The notes beneath the pieces are model-generated. The model saw only the letters and a list, made by a program, of their open reading frames with translations, searched no databases and was not told where the DNA came from. Positions 26,150-37,225 of a DNA stretch of 64,000 nt are shown in pieces. Position numbers and translations under genes: made by a program. How positions within the stretch are numbered: the first letter of the stretch is position 1; each line of letters starts with the position of its first letter. Source of the DNA: Talpa occidentalis (lineage: Eukaryota; Chordata; Mammalia; Eulipotyphla; Talpidae); the NCBI RefSeq assembly GCF_014898055.3, contig NW_023604295.1:139530676-139594675 (forward strand), in the 5' to 3' direction.

Positions 26150-26530
26150 ATTTTATGGGGTGAGTTGTATCCCCCACCAAATGCATATGCTAAAATCCTG
26201 CTTATTTTACCCCCAATATCTCAGAATGTCCTTGTATTTGGAGATAGGACTTTTAAAACCAGGTTATTAATATTGAGATGAGTAGGGTCAGGCATATCCA
26301 ATATGACTAGTGTCCTTTATAAGAGATGAGGACAGAGACAGACACAGAGTGGTGGGGAGAACCACACGAAGACAAAGAAGACCATCTACAAGCCATGCAG
26401 AAAAATCCCCAAAGAAACAAGCCCACTGACGACACCCTGTTCTCAGAATTGTAGCCTCCAGCAATGACAGAACATACATTGTCATTAAGCCACCCCATTT
26501 ATTGTATTAAGATAACACTAGCAAACTAAA
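26150..26530 (+). repeat. MLT1/MST-type (ERVL-MaLR) LTR, sense
   Basis: Follows the recalled MaLR LTR: 'ggggtgagttgtatccccca', 'tgtatttggagatagga'-like text, 'ccaatatgactagtgtcctt', 'accatctacaagcca', 'agaaacaagcccactgac', 'attgtagcctcca', 'attaagccacccca' and 'aacactagcaaacta'. Opposite orientation to the related LTR at 22.8 kb. No internal ERV sequence is attached. Confidence 0.85.
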
Positions 26531-26773
26531 GTTATTATCGGTAGACACCACTTAATTGATTACTAACTTCAGGATAGTTTGTTACCTGGAGTGATAAAAA
26601 GGCTAACAAATTTTTTTCTAATTTCTTCTAGAAACAAAGGAAGAACTAGTCCCAGAAAATAGATTTAAAATTGGAGTAGGAGACAAGACACTTGAGAATG
26701 TTCTTGGTACACATCAGCAAGTTCCTGTCTTGTGCTACAAAAATTGAAGACAGGGATCATGAGTTTTACAGTT

Positions 26774-27517
26774 TGTTTAGGGACAGGAAAGCAGGGAGCT
26801 TCCTGCAGTAAAAGAGAGGGGGCACCAGAATGGGTACCCCTGACATGCTCATTTCTAGGTGTAAGGGCAGAAAGGCACAGTGCAGGATCTCCTGGAGCTT
26901 TCAGTGGCTTTTCAGACTTTTATTGTAATTTTACTGGGTACACGGCTGCCAAGGGGTGCCTACCAGCCTCCCAGCCCCCAGCCAGTCTTCACTCTTTCTG
27001 GGCTCTCCAGCCTTCTCTTGCATTCTCCCTGCTTCTTCTCTCTTGTGGTTGTTCTCGTGGTTCTGCTTCTCTGCTGACATCCCTGTGATGCCACCCTTAT
27101 AAGCCCAGTCTTAGCCCAGGTGAATCCCACCTACATATGCCCACACCCTATTCCAGGTGCCCGCCATCAGGCATGCATTCAGATCTGCAAGGATCCATCA
27201 TCAATCCTTATGGTGGGAGGGCAGAAAAGCCTGATACTTTACTTACCCTACACTAGGGGTTTTTTTTATACCAAATATAGCTTGCTAAGGGGCTTCTGTC
27301 TGTTGAATACACATGCAGGGAGGTAGCTTGCTATGAAGATTAATGACTGAAAATGCAGGAAATTTGCTAGAGATTAATACTTACAGTCCAAAACACAAGA
27401 GTCATCACCCCCCTCCCTCCTGCTCCCCTCTTTATCAAGCCTTTTTTGGGGGGCTTTCCTGCTCACAGATACAGGGCCTGTAAATTTCCATGTTCCTGCC
27501 ACTTTAACTTTCCATGG
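26774..27517 (-). repeat. Candidate old LTR, antisense, boundaries uncertain
   Basis: Read on the minus strand, the stretch has a TATA-like CTTATAAGG (about 27099), a polyadenylation-like AATAAAAG about 180 bp further on (about 26915) and ends in CCCTAAACA at 26774, the arrangement of an LTR. The upstream limit is unclear because the solo LTR at 27518 interrupts the region. I found no clear target duplication. The 118- and 65-codon plus-strand frames at 26732-27088 lie here and are not credited as genes. Confidence 0.45.
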
Positions 27518-27632
27518 TGTTGTAGAGCAACCCCGATACAAAACGGGGTGCCTGACTGTGGGTCCTCACCCGCGCGCTTAAAAGGACTTATCAATGCTCT
27601 ACTGCAGGCACACGTGAAAGGTTAATAAAAGG

Positions 27633-27638
27633 TTTATT
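27633..27638 (-). promoter_or_regulatory. Polyadenylation signal of the solo LTR
   Basis: AATAAA on the minus strand, downstream of the LTR TATA box in the expected order. Predicted only from position. Confidence 0.6.
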
Positions 27639-27833
27639 TACAAGGGAAAGGGAAATGAGGAAATGTACAGCTCTGGGAGAAAAGTGGGAGACAAAGTTTT
27701 AAATGAGTCCTACCCGATCCGCTGATCAGGAATCCCAAATGGTGCTCTGAGAGCTGGCCGCCAGCCAGGAGCCCTGAAGCCAGGAGGCCAGCGATCGCGA
27801 GCCAGAGAGAGAGACCCCAAGGCCCACGTGTTT

Positions 27834-27846
27834 GGTTTTTATATCC
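27834..27846 (-). promoter_or_regulatory. TATA box of the solo LTR
   Basis: GGATATAAAAACC on the minus strand, about 160 bp from the LTR start. It could start transcription leftward across the window. Activity is not shown by sequence. Confidence 0.55.
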
Positions 27847-28004
27847 AACCTGGCTGCCCAACTCCACCCTCAGGTCCCAGCCACCCTCCCTTTGGTGGTG
27901 ATGGGATTTGTCTTTCCCAATGTCTTGATGGCTTTAGTCTGAAGTGGGGGTGGAGTCCACAAAGCCTGTATGGGATTAACTCAGGACATCATTTCCCCCT
28001 AACA

Positions 28005-28509
28005 ATGGGACCTCTGCGGGGTCTACCTAGCCAGAATATGTTTCAGTTTCTCATGGATCACAGCTGGCACATGGATTCACTTCGGGGGTATTAAACACTT
28101 GGGTAGTGAGATTTCTAAGAGTATTCCAAGTCCTTCTTTCAAATCATCTTTGTGTCTCTCAGGAATGTAAAAATGTTTATATGGATTCTGGTTGGTTTTT
28201 AATTTTAATTTATAAACTGAGACTTATTATCTTTTTTAATTATCTTTAATGAGTGATTTTCTTACATAGAAAGGATATTGAGATATGTGTTAATTTCTCT
28301 AAATGTTTGTATAACCAGTTGAATCTTTTGGATTTGCTCTGTAAATTATGAAATTATAAGTCTTGATAATTTTGTCTTCCTTTATGCTTTTTATTACTAT
28401 TTTACATGGGAAACTTTAAATGAAAGTGATCATAGTAGAAAGCCAATATAAATAACAGATTTCATGCTAATGGAGATTTTGTATTAACTGTCATAGTGAA
28501 GCTGGTGTG
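28005..28509. other. AT-rich noncoding DNA between LTRs
   Basis: The first 100 bp may be the remainder of the older LTR-like element interrupted by the solo LTR. The rest is AT-rich with nothing recognised. Confidence 0.4.
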
Positions 28510-29105
28510 TGCTGTTATCGTGATTACAGCAGCTGCTGCTTTCACCCCAGTAATCCTTAAACCACCACGGGTCCTTGTCTCCCCAAACCGTAAAAAGAAA
28601 TTTGCAGACTAGTCAGATAAGTAAGCAGAGAGAAGCACACTTAGGTCAAGAAAGTACAGAAAAGTTTACTTAGAGGAAAAAGAACAAAAGCAAGGAATCC
28701 CAGGTGTGCTGTACCTGGGAAGGCAAAAAAGCTGTTATGGAGTCATGCTTCAGGAATACACACCTTCTTTCCCTAATTAGTCTAGAGCTCCATCGGTCTC
28801 TCTGATTGGTTAGTTCTTGGTGGTCTCACTCAATCTGCTACTGTGCTTGGGATCTTCCTGCTTCACAGCCTTTATCAGAGATTCCCTCCCCCTCTTCTTA
28901 TTGTCTTTATCCAGGAGTGTCCTGCTGTCCCTAGTCCTGGGGTGTTTGATTAACTCCCTTTGGAGTTTGTTGCCCTTATCTCTGGAGCCTTCCTTATTCC
29001 TTTAGTCTCCCTTATCTCAGAAGCCTCTTTAACTCTCCCAGAGTCCCTGCCTGCACTGTCCCTGAAGCTGCCTAATTCACCCTAACTTGCCCAAGGACTC
29101 AATAG
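28510..29105 (-). repeat. Candidate LTR, antisense
   Basis: On the minus strand the stretch has repeated AGATAAGGG-type words, a CCAAT box (AACCAATCAGAGA, about 28800), then a transition to 'taagtaaacttttctgtact' and a U5-like pyrimidine-rich end. TG/CA-like ends lie near 28513 and 29101, but the flanks show no matching duplication, so the limits are approximate. No coding sequence is attached. Confidence 0.5.
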
Positions 29106-29412
29106 GGCAAATGTATATGTACTAAGAAACTTAGAAAATCAAGAATGGATGTTGAGTTATTCAAAAACTTCAATTTTAATTTTTATTACATAGTGACACA
29201 TAGTAAAAGATTTCCTAATTTTGATCTATTGTGTTTATGAGATAAGAAGACAGTTTTGTTTAGGTTTTAATACAGGAAAAGATATTTTCCCTCAGAGAAC
29301 TTCTTATACCCTACATATATTCCTACTTTTTAAAAAAACTATTATGGCTTTTTTTCTCTATCTAGTACCTTTAGGAATGTTTGCATTGGAAGGTTATATT
29401 TTATTTATGCAT

Positions 29413-29679
29413 TTTTTAAAGATTTATTCATTTATTTATACAAGCAACTGGGTACAATCAGAAGTGCTCGAGGGTGAGAGAATTCACCAGAGCCAGAGCG
29501 GGGAACAGAACAGGCAGACTGACAAAACAAACCGCTGAGGGGAGCAGCGGGCATGGCAGGAGAGGTCTGTGTGCCATGTGGGACACTCGCCTGGTGGCTG
29601 GGGATCGAACAGGTGCTGCAGAGGCTGCAGGCAGCTTCGCAGCCCATTGCTTAACCACTGTGCCACCAGGGGAGGCCCT
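29413..29679 (-). repeat. tRNA-like SINE (Vic-1-like), full length
   Basis: Minus-strand copy: 'aaagatttattcatttattt' on the left and 'accactgtgccaccagggga' on the right. TGGAAGGTTAT occurs on both sides (about 29387-29397 and 29679-29689), a target duplication. It belongs to the 'cagtggttgagc' group with the copies at 12.2 and 61.5 kb, which share 'gagaattcaccagagccaga'. Frames of 66-111 codons here are SINE translations. Confidence 0.95.
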
Positions 29680-31640
29680 GGAAGGTTATTTTGTTTGTTT
29701 ATTCTTTTTTCTGAAGAAACTTTACCTTTCCCAAAATGAATAGTGTCAAGATAAAGGCCTAGTTGTTTTGGCCAAATCATTTGAAAGGGAGAATTTTCCA
29801 GGTGAGAACAATGAAGCACTAAGTGATGTTGGCTTCTTGCCCTGAAGGGTGTCCTAGCAGCAATACCTCAAGGACAAGTGGATCAGCAGAAAATGGAGCA
29901 AGTATCAAGTTATGGCCTGAGGGGAAGCTGCAGAAAACTGTCTAGATGATTACTATTAGGAATGTGGGTTTTTGAGAATTCACAACTGAGCCTTTCTGGA
30001 AACTGTCCTTGGTTGAAAGGATCTTCCTTAATCCCAAGGGGTGACTTTATCTACATTTGCAGTAAAAAAAAAAAAAAAAAGCTTAGCACTCTGGCCTCAG
30101 ATGACAATGTTTCCAGAAGGTAATCCCAGCTCATCAGGGGCAGGTTATCTGCTGAGGTCTCTGTTCCAGTTGTCTCTGTCAGCTTTTCCTTCTGCCCAGT
30201 CTTGCTTCCATTAACCCCTCCTGAAGGTTGTTCCTGAATTCCCTGCCTTACCTAGCTGTGTGCCCCCATTCTGTGTTGAATTCCCTTTTCTGAGAAAATG
30301 GCCCATGGAAACATTCCACAAATTGAGAAGAAAGGTAATTGCATGCTGTGTTTCCAAGTAGTTGACCCCAATCAATATTGTACTAAATAGCCCTCAACTG
30401 CTGATTTAAGGGGAAATGAGTGAAATGCATGTTAAATGTACAAACTTATAAAATATAGGATCTTCATTACTGAAATAATCTGATACAATCTAGGAAGTAC
30501 TCAGATGACCTAAGTAATGGCTATAAAATTGATCTAATGGAGCCACTTGGAGGTAGAAAGCATAGTTCACTGCAGCTATTAAATCCAGTGTGTGAGTCCC
30601 TGCTCAGGCTATAGAGAGAGGAAAAATATCAACAACATAGATATCTGAAGAGGAGATTTCAACATTAGCAAGAGGAGAGCAATCACCAAGTCATTTCTCA
30701 AAGACCTTCTCTAGGACAGTACCTGCCAAGGTCAAGATCAAATTCATGATTTTCTCCTGAAAAGTGTTATTTTAATGTTAGTACCTTCAAACCTACAATT
30801 TACAGGGCTAAATCACATCTTTTAGAGGTACTTACTCTGTAATACATTCTTGTCTTAAATATTATTATCTTTGTACTCAAGAGATATGTATTTCTATTTT
30901 GAAAAAAAAAATTCTAAGGTTTTTTTTTTTCCCCCATTTCAGAATAATTATTGAACTGTTCTCAATGTTAAGTAACAAAATGCCAAAGCAAAACAAAACA
31001 AAACAAAAATAAGAAATGAAGGTATAGGACACAGGGGGTTTATTCTATAGCATTAATGGGAAAAAATCAAATATGAAGTCAGCCACCTGAAGGTCAGTTG
31101 TTATTCAGAAATACACAAAGTTTTAAAATATGAAATGGACACAATGTAAAACCTTAATATATTCTGATGTGATTTTTCTTGGTTTTAAATTAATGCATGG
31201 AACAGTATAAAAACAAAATAAAACATCCTAAAAGAAATGCATTTTTTAGAAAACATATAAGTCATTCAGACTGCTAAAATTAAAATAGTTTTAAGTTAAA
31301 AAATACAATGCAAATATTTGAGACCTAAGCAGTAAAACAAAATTTGACTCTCTGGTATTATAAGTTATATTAATTTGTTAATGTCTATCTGAAACCTAAT
31401 GGTAACTTTTATGCACAATGTTGAATCTAACTGGAAATTAGTTTTCAGATGATCAAAAAAGCTAGTATCAAATTTAGGCTCTTCTATTTAACTCTGACCT
31501 GTGTGCAATCGACATAGCATTCTGAGCAAGGGCATTTGTGATAACAAGCAAAGATAATACTGATAAAAGTACCAGACACTATAAATTATAAGCATCATAT
31601 AGGAGATTCAAGTGTCTAAAATTCTCTCAGAGCAGTGAAG
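29680..31640. other. Unique AT-rich noncoding DNA
   Basis: No gene or repeat named. A run of 17 A lies at 30064-30080 and an (AAAAC)n run at about 30989-31008. No open frame of 60 or more codons with a start codon. Confidence 0.6.
30989..31008. repeat. (AAAAC)n simple repeat
   Basis: Four pentanucleotide units. Confidence 0.85.
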
Positions 31641-32200
31641 GATCTATTGAATTTTATTTTGCTACATTAAAGAAGGTATTTAACAATATATCAGCCCATG
31701 GACTTAGTTCATGCTGTAGTAAATCTTTTTAAGAGCGATAATTTTATTATCCAGAAACCCCTATTCCTCATCCATGTATGATCAAAAATGGTTGCTGTGG
31801 TTACTCTATAGGTGACAGCTATGGTACTAGTAACAGTCCATTTTAAAAATGGATGAAATTCCCGATGGTCTGCCTCTGTGAAGAATGCTAAGCAGAACTC
31901 CATAACCCAGAATCTTCCTTGTCATTCGCCTTGTAAAGCAATTTCTGAAATTCATTACACTGGTTCCCGCACTAAATGTACTTCTAACTGGAGAGGCAAC
32001 AATACAGATTATCGCTGTGAAGCCCCCTTTCACCAGATGGCAGAAGATTTAGTTAAGAGGAGCTTTTTTTCGGGGCGAATGCAGGACAGAAGTGAGGAAG
32101 AGGAGCCCTCCTGCTGGTTAGTTCCGTGTCCACCAACAAATAAGCTTCGTTGTTGCTGTTACTGTTTTTGGTGGTGGTGGTAGGGAATCATGTTACCTGT
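31640..32200. other. Unique stretch with overlapping frames on both strands
   Basis: A 101-codon plus-strand frame (31878-32183) overlaps minus-strand frames of 64 and 68 codons (31709-31903, 31827-32033) lying in different frames. None has a domain I recognise. On the minus strand AATAAA occurs near 31660, downstream of these frames, which would suit a 3' terminal exon or decayed processed copy, but could be chance. The plus-strand frame ends in a GGTGGT repeat read as WWWW, an artefact. Confidence 0.3.
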
Positions 32201-32248
32201 TTCACGATAGCATGAATACTGGAATTAAAGGCAACTCTCACTTTTTGC

Positions 32249-33240
32249 TGAATTTTTTTTTTTTTTAATCAAAACCTATTGATTTACCTGTTTACCATTC
32301 ATTTGCAAAACTATCATTTAAGGAGTACAACTTCCTACCACAATAGGCTTATATGGATCCCTCACTCCCCCATCAAAGTGCTAGTGCCATCACACTATCA
32401 AATGACCCCCTCTACCCCATGTCCCCACCTCCTTGCTACTTCTCTTTGGAACCACCACATTTTCTGCAGTGTGTTAAGAGCTTTTTGCCAATTTGTTTGC
32501 TTTGGTTATTCATATTCCACATATGAATGGAACCATCCAGTAATTGTCAATTTCTAACTTATTTCGCTTAGGATCATCACCTCCCATTCCATCCATGTGG
32601 TAGCACAAGGCAAGATTTCATATTTTTAATAGCTAAGTAGTATTCCATGAAGTATGCATACCATAACTTCTTTCTCCAGCCATCTCCTCCGTGGGCATAT
32701 CGGTAGATGACCTACAATGGCCTTTGTGAATCATGCTGTTATGAGTCCAGGTGTATATCTCGATCTTTTCAAATTAGTTTCCACATTCTTTGAATAAATA
32801 TCTAGGAGTAGTAATGCTAGCTCGTATGGTATTTCCATTCTTAGGTTTTTTAAGGAATGTTTACAATTTCTTCGCATAGAGATTGCATTACCATTAATAG
32901 TGAGTTCCTTTTTCCCTACATTCTCACCTTGCACTGATTTTTAGTCTGTTTGATACACAATTTTCTCAAAAGTGTGAGAAACCTCATGGAGGTTTTGTTT
33001 TGTACTTAACAGATGTCAAATAACACATGCCTATGGGTCATCCGCTTGTCTTCTCTGGAGAGTGCCTTTTGCCCATTTTTGGATTATGTGTGTATATTTG
33101 TTGTTGAATTGAATGAATTCTTATATATTTTGGAAGTGCTTTCTGGATGTGTGATGTTCAAATATCTTCTTCTAGTCTGTAGGTTGCCCTTTTGTTTTTA
33201 TGGTGGCATCTTAACTGTATAAAATCTTTTTTAGTTTGAT
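32249..33240 (-). repeat. L1 3' end (3'UTR and ORF2 end), antisense, degraded
   Basis: Begins with poly-T, then the plus strand follows antisense L1 blocks: 'atcaaatgaccccctctacc', 'tattcatattccacatatga', 'ccatccatgtggtagcacaa', 'gtagtattccatgaagtatg', 'tttgaataaatatctaggag', 'aatatcttcttctagtctgt' and 'aggttgcccttttgttttta'. It is 5'-truncated at the right edge. Frameshifts and stops leave no ORF2; the 92-, 69- and 67-codon frames are remnants or noise. Confidence 0.9.
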
Positions 33241-33415
33241 GCAATAAGCCAGATATGCAGACACCATCCTAGAATGGAATCTGGTGGCAGAGTCCAGGCA
33301 ATTCAATTCTATCTCATTTTGAAAGAAAACTGTGTTAGATTTGACAACAAGTAGAGAAAGTTGGCTAAATTATGTACTTATTTGCAGAAAATGTCTCTTT
33401 TAAAATTATTACACA

Positions 33416-33688
33416 GGGCCTCCCCTGTGGCACAGTGGCTTGAGCACCATGCTGTGAAGCTATCCACAGCCTCAAACTCTGTAGGTTTGATTCCTGGCCA
33501 GCCAGGGAGAAACCCACATGGTGCGGCAGACCTCTCCTGTCTAGCCCGCTGCTCCCCTCAGCAGTGTTTTTGGTCCGTCTGCCTGTTCTGCTCCCTGCTT
33601 TGTCTCTGGTGAATCCTCTCACCCTCCCACATCTCTGTCATATACCCCAGTTCTTGTATAAATAAATAAATAAATCTTAAAAAAAAAA
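33416..33688 (+). repeat. tRNA-like SINE (Vic-1-like), full length
   Basis: Head GGGCCTCCCCTGTGGCACAG with 'tggcttgagc', so the 'cagtggttgagc' group. Tail 'aaataaataaataaatctta' plus A-run. Near-identical 11 bp flanks ATTATTACACA (33405-33415) and ATTATTGCACA (33690-33700). The 83- to 85-codon frames on both strands are SINE translations. Confidence 0.95.
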
Positions 33689-33700
33689 GATTATTGCACA

Positions 33701-35041
33701 TACTCTGATCTACTTCAGTTGATTTTCTTGGCTGATTCATAAGTATAAATTCTATATAAAATTAAATAGTCAATAGGAATTACTGAGAGATTTACTTCAG
33801 GGGTGATGAATAATATTAATTACCATTTACATATATAGTCATAAACATTATAAAACTGTTGAATATCAGTTTACCATCAAGTAACTTTTATGTAGTTTCT
33901 ATTGTGGTATGTGCTGCAGTAGGAAAAAATCTTGAATAGCTTCAAAGTATGGAATGTGTTCCTTTTAATTTGTTTTAATAATGAAAGATATGACAGAGTT
34001 TAAGAAGTAAATGCACAGACTGAAATTAAATCATAAACTGAAAATGGTATTTATATAAATACAAATTTCAGAATCATTTTGTGTTACAGCTTTCCAAGCT
34101 AACATGAACTATTCATTAATAAAACATAGTCATTCTTTATTATAACAAAGCAAATGTTCCATACATCACCCTAGAGAAAGACCATTTAGAAATAAACAAG
34201 CAATGCCTAAGGAGATTTGTAATTTAGCAAAAATAGCCACCCAAGCTGAGTTATCTTTTGGGTAAAGAAAATAGGAGATAAACAACCATCCTGAAGGGAG
34301 TTGATTTGAAAATAAATTAAACATTTTCCCTTGAGAGCCACATCTGAGAGAGAGATCAAGTACTTGTAGATGCTACCCAGCAGCCATTTCATGAGAGAAA
34401 GAACACCCAAATGACATTTAAACAAATATGTTTTCCTTTGTAGTAGTCTGTCTGTAAGCTTTTAAAATTACTCCTGGTCCATTAAAAATCTCATAGGCCT
34501 TTGTTATTAATCTAAGAGCATTCTTTTATTTTTAACAATTTTTAGTTTAATGATTTCCTTCTGTTTTCCCAGTTTTTTTTTTTTAATTTTTTTAATTTTG
34601 ATTCACTATTCTGTACTTCACTTTTATTTGCATCATTCCTTCCTGAAAGTTTCAGGCAAATTTCTTACTTCCAAATGTTTGTGATTTCAGTAACTTTTAA
34701 GTAACTTTTTAACTAGGTGACTTTTAAGTCCTTACAGTATTGATCCTGATTTCTTTTTACTATGACCTTGTTTCTTCATTACAAAAAAGAAAATCAAAGG
34801 TGAAGGCCATCTTAAGATTTTCTTTTGCATTTTTTAAAATTTTTATAGCATTTTATCTTACATGCAAAATAACCAGCATATAGTTTGTAACCAAGGAAAT
34901 ACTAAGATCAAGGTAAACATTTGGAGGCACTCTTGTGATTTCTTCTTGTCATCTTCTCAACTTTCTACAGCTAAAACAGAGAGCCACACATGTCAAAGAA
35001 ACCTTATTAAAAAAATTCCTACTTCTCCTTTGATAGTTACC
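33701..35041. other. AT-rich unique noncoding DNA
   Basis: Nothing recognised apart from T-runs near 34575. The frames of 72 and 83 codons have no motif; the end of the latter runs into the next SINE. Confidence 0.6.
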
Positions 35042-35053
35042 AACTCCCTATTT

Positions 35054-35321
35054 CTTTTTTTCAAGATTTATTTATTTATGCATACAAGAACTGGGGTGCA
35101 GGTCAGAGTATAGAGGGTGAGAGGATTCACCAGAGACAAAGTGGGAAACAGAACAAGCAGGCTGACTGAAATGCACTGCTGAGGGGAGCAGCGGGCAGAC
35201 AGAAGTCTGCTGCACCATGTGGGCAGCTGCCTGACCGGCTGGGAATAAAACCCACGCTGCGGAGGCTGAGGATAGTCCCACAGTGCTGTGCCTAGCCCCC
35301 TGCACTGTGAGGGATGCCCCC
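35054..35321 (-). repeat. tRNA-like SINE (Vic-1-like), full length
   Basis: Minus-strand copy: 'aagatttatttatttatgca' on the left, 'tgcactgtgagggatgcccc' on the right. An 11 bp direct repeat ACTCCCTATTT flanks it (35043-35053 and 35322-35332). Head is a diverged member of the 'caaggggttaag' group. The 91- and 83-codon minus-strand frames are SINE translations. Confidence 0.94.
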
Positions 35322-35332
35322 ACTCCCTATTT

Positions 35333-36079
35333 ATTGCCTTCAATTTATCACATCAATTGTTCTTGCTCATCCAGGGCTTGTATTTGAAGAAACACTCAAA
35401 TTATCAATTCCTCTAATCAAACTACAACTATGTGTGATTCTTGCCTCTTCATTGTGTCTTTAGCCTACCCTGCTGGACAGCCTTTTATTTTATATCTCCA
35501 ATTAAGTGATATGGCAGATACATTTCCACAAGGACAATTCTCTATATTCAATCCTTGGCACTTTTTTAGCTCTGCTCCACTGCCTGACCCTTTCTTCACA
35601 CCAGCAGGATTGTAAAAATATCATTAAAAGAAATGCAAGAATTTGGGAAGTCATAGGATAATGTAATGCTTTTATTACTGAGTCCTTATTTTAGTCAGTT
35701 TTCTAAGTCAGAGTATCATTCACAAGCACAGGATACATTTACATTCAACTCACCCTGTTGGTGTGGGCTCTCTCCAAAGCAGACCCCAAAACAAGGTTTC
35801 AAATGCTTACAGTACTTGAAAAGTGACAGCAGGAATTACTGTTTTGGGAAGTATGTAAAATGGGAACAGAGAAGAAGTCATAAAAGTAATACCACTGACT
35901 GAGGAAGGTGACAATGTGGGCAAATGAGCTTTAATCCATCAGTGGAACTATGGGACAGACTGTGGATTTCATATCAGAATCAGTCCATCCAAGAGGCAGG
36001 GGAAATGAATGTAAAAATTTTCTCTTCCCTTGTATCTATAGTATTGAAGTTCAGGGATGTTGAAAAGATACTGTACTTT
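35333..36079. other. Unique noncoding DNA
   Basis: Nothing recognised. Frames of 61-78 codons without motifs. Confidence 0.6.
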
Positions 36080-36180
36080 TGCCCCATATGCAATATAGTT
36101 AATATTTACTGATACTTAATGCATTCCAAACTCCAGTCTAGATATTATTAAATAATTCAACAATTAAAAACTATGTTATA

Positions 36181-36438
36181 GGGCCTCCTTGGTAGCACAG
36201 GTGGTTGAGCGCAGCACTGTAAAGATGGACGCAGCCTCTGCAGTGCTGGTTCGATCCCAGTCAGCCTGGGAGATACCCACATGGCGTGGCAGACCTCTCC
36301 TGTCTCCCCCGCTGCTCCCCTCAGCAGTGTATTTCAGTTGGTCTGCCTGTTCTGTTTCTCTGGTGAGTCCTCTCACCCTCCCATGCATCTGGCCTGTACC
36401 CTGGTTCTTGTATAAATAAGTCTTAAAAAAACAAAAAA
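36181..36438 (+). repeat. tRNA-like SINE (Vic-1-like), full length
   Basis: Head GGGCCTCCTTGGTAGCACAG, then 'gtggttgagcgcagcactg' and a clean B-box-like GGTTCGATCCC at 36248-36258. Tail 'ataaataagtcttaaaaaaa'. Approximate flanking repeats (AAAAACTATGTT and AAAAACTACATT). It sits in a MIR-like element. Confidence 0.94.
36248..36258 (+). promoter_or_regulatory. RNA polymerase III B-box-like motif in a SINE
   Basis: GGTTCGATCCC fits the tRNA B box (GGTTCRANNCC). With the A-box-like TGGTAGCACAGGTGG upstream it forms the internal promoter expected of a tRNA-derived SINE. The best-preserved plus-strand example in the window; activity is unknown. Confidence 0.65.
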
Positions 36439-36689
36439 CTACATTCTAAAGTATTAATTCCAACTTTGCAGATGAAGAAATTGAAGAGAAGTTACATGAT
36501 TTGCTCAAGGTCACACAGATTCTTATAGCATGATTTCAGTCCAGGCTTCCTGACTACAATACCTTGTTGTAATCACTCTTCAACCCTAACTCATCAAATG
36601 CTAATATCAGATCAGATTAATACCTGGTAGTGTTGGAGTATATCTGATATAAAGACTGACAAGTGTTATTTAGAGTCAAATTTTGGTAG

Positions 36690-37225
36690 AAATTTTCTGA
36701 TGGACATGTTAGAAGAACATCACTACTAAAAAGAATTAAGTTATTTAAGCCATGAAAAGATATGGGGAAACACATATTACTCAGTAAAAGAAACCTATCT
36801 CAAAAGATTAGATATGCTATGATTTCAGTTATGACATTCTGGAAAACAGGATCTTGAGAAAAAATATGGAGACAATAAAAAGACCAGTATTTGCCAAAGA
36901 TTTGAGGGACAGTAAAGAGGACTTTTAGGACAGTGAAAATACTCTGTTGACCCCAAAAGCTAGGATACCTGTCATTATATATTTATCCAATCCCACAGCA
37001 TGCATACCAAGAGTTAACTGTAAACTATGGACTCTGGGTGACAATATTAGTGTAAACTCATCGAGTGTTTTAATGTATTTCTTTAGTGTACAGTTTTCAT
37101 AGTTGGAGACCCTGTGTGTGTGTGTGGCACATACAAGAACAGGGGTGCAGGTGTAAAGGAAATCTCTGTACTTGCAACTGAATTTTGTTACAAACTTAAC
37201 TCTTCTCTAAACAAATATTTAAAGT
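36690..37225 (+). repeat. L1 3' end, sense, degraded
   Basis: Recalled L1 3' blocks in order: 'catgaaaagatatggggaaa', 'tatgatttcagttatgacat', 'tctggaaaacaggatctt', 'agaccagtatttgccaaaga', 'ggacagtgaaaatactctgt', 'taaactatggactctgggtg', then 'ggaaatctctgtacttgc' and 'taaacttaactcttctctaa'. A short GT run (about 37113-37124) lies inside. Confidence 0.8.

Larger units (their letters stand above)
27518..28004 (-). repeat. Solo LTR, ERV1/gammaretrovirus-like, antisense
   Basis: 487 bp. On the minus strand it begins TGTTAGGGGG and ends TCTACAACA, giving the TG...CA ends of a retroviral LTR. A TATA box (GATATAAAAA, about 27834-27846) is followed about 200 bp later by AATAAA (27633-27638), as in a U3-R-U5 layout. 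The 4 bp ATGG occurs on both sides (27514-27517 and 28005-28008), the size left by gammaretroviral integration. No primer-binding site, polypurine tract or internal gene adjoins it, so it is a solo LTR from recombination. It keeps many CpGs (for example GCGATCGCGA at 27791), unlike its flanks, which suggests a fairly young insertion. Confidence 0.85.
36080..36590 (+). repeat. MIR-like ancient SINE split by a younger SINE
   Basis: Left part near 36105-36180; right part from 36440 has 'ttgcagatgaagaaattgaa', 'gctcaaggtcacacag' and a diverged 'ccaggcttcctgact', the order of a plus-strand MIR. The younger SINE (36181-36438) interrupts it. Confidence 0.7.

Noticed and set aside
26732..27088. 118-codon plus-strand frame
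   Set aside because: Lies antisense in an LTR-like stretch; no motif and low-complexity Ser/Leu/Pro composition.
37112..37160. Possible truncated SINE ('cacatacaagaacaggggtg')
   Set aside because: It sits inside a co-linear L1 3' end whose consensus has similar G-rich text at this point, so the L1 explains it.
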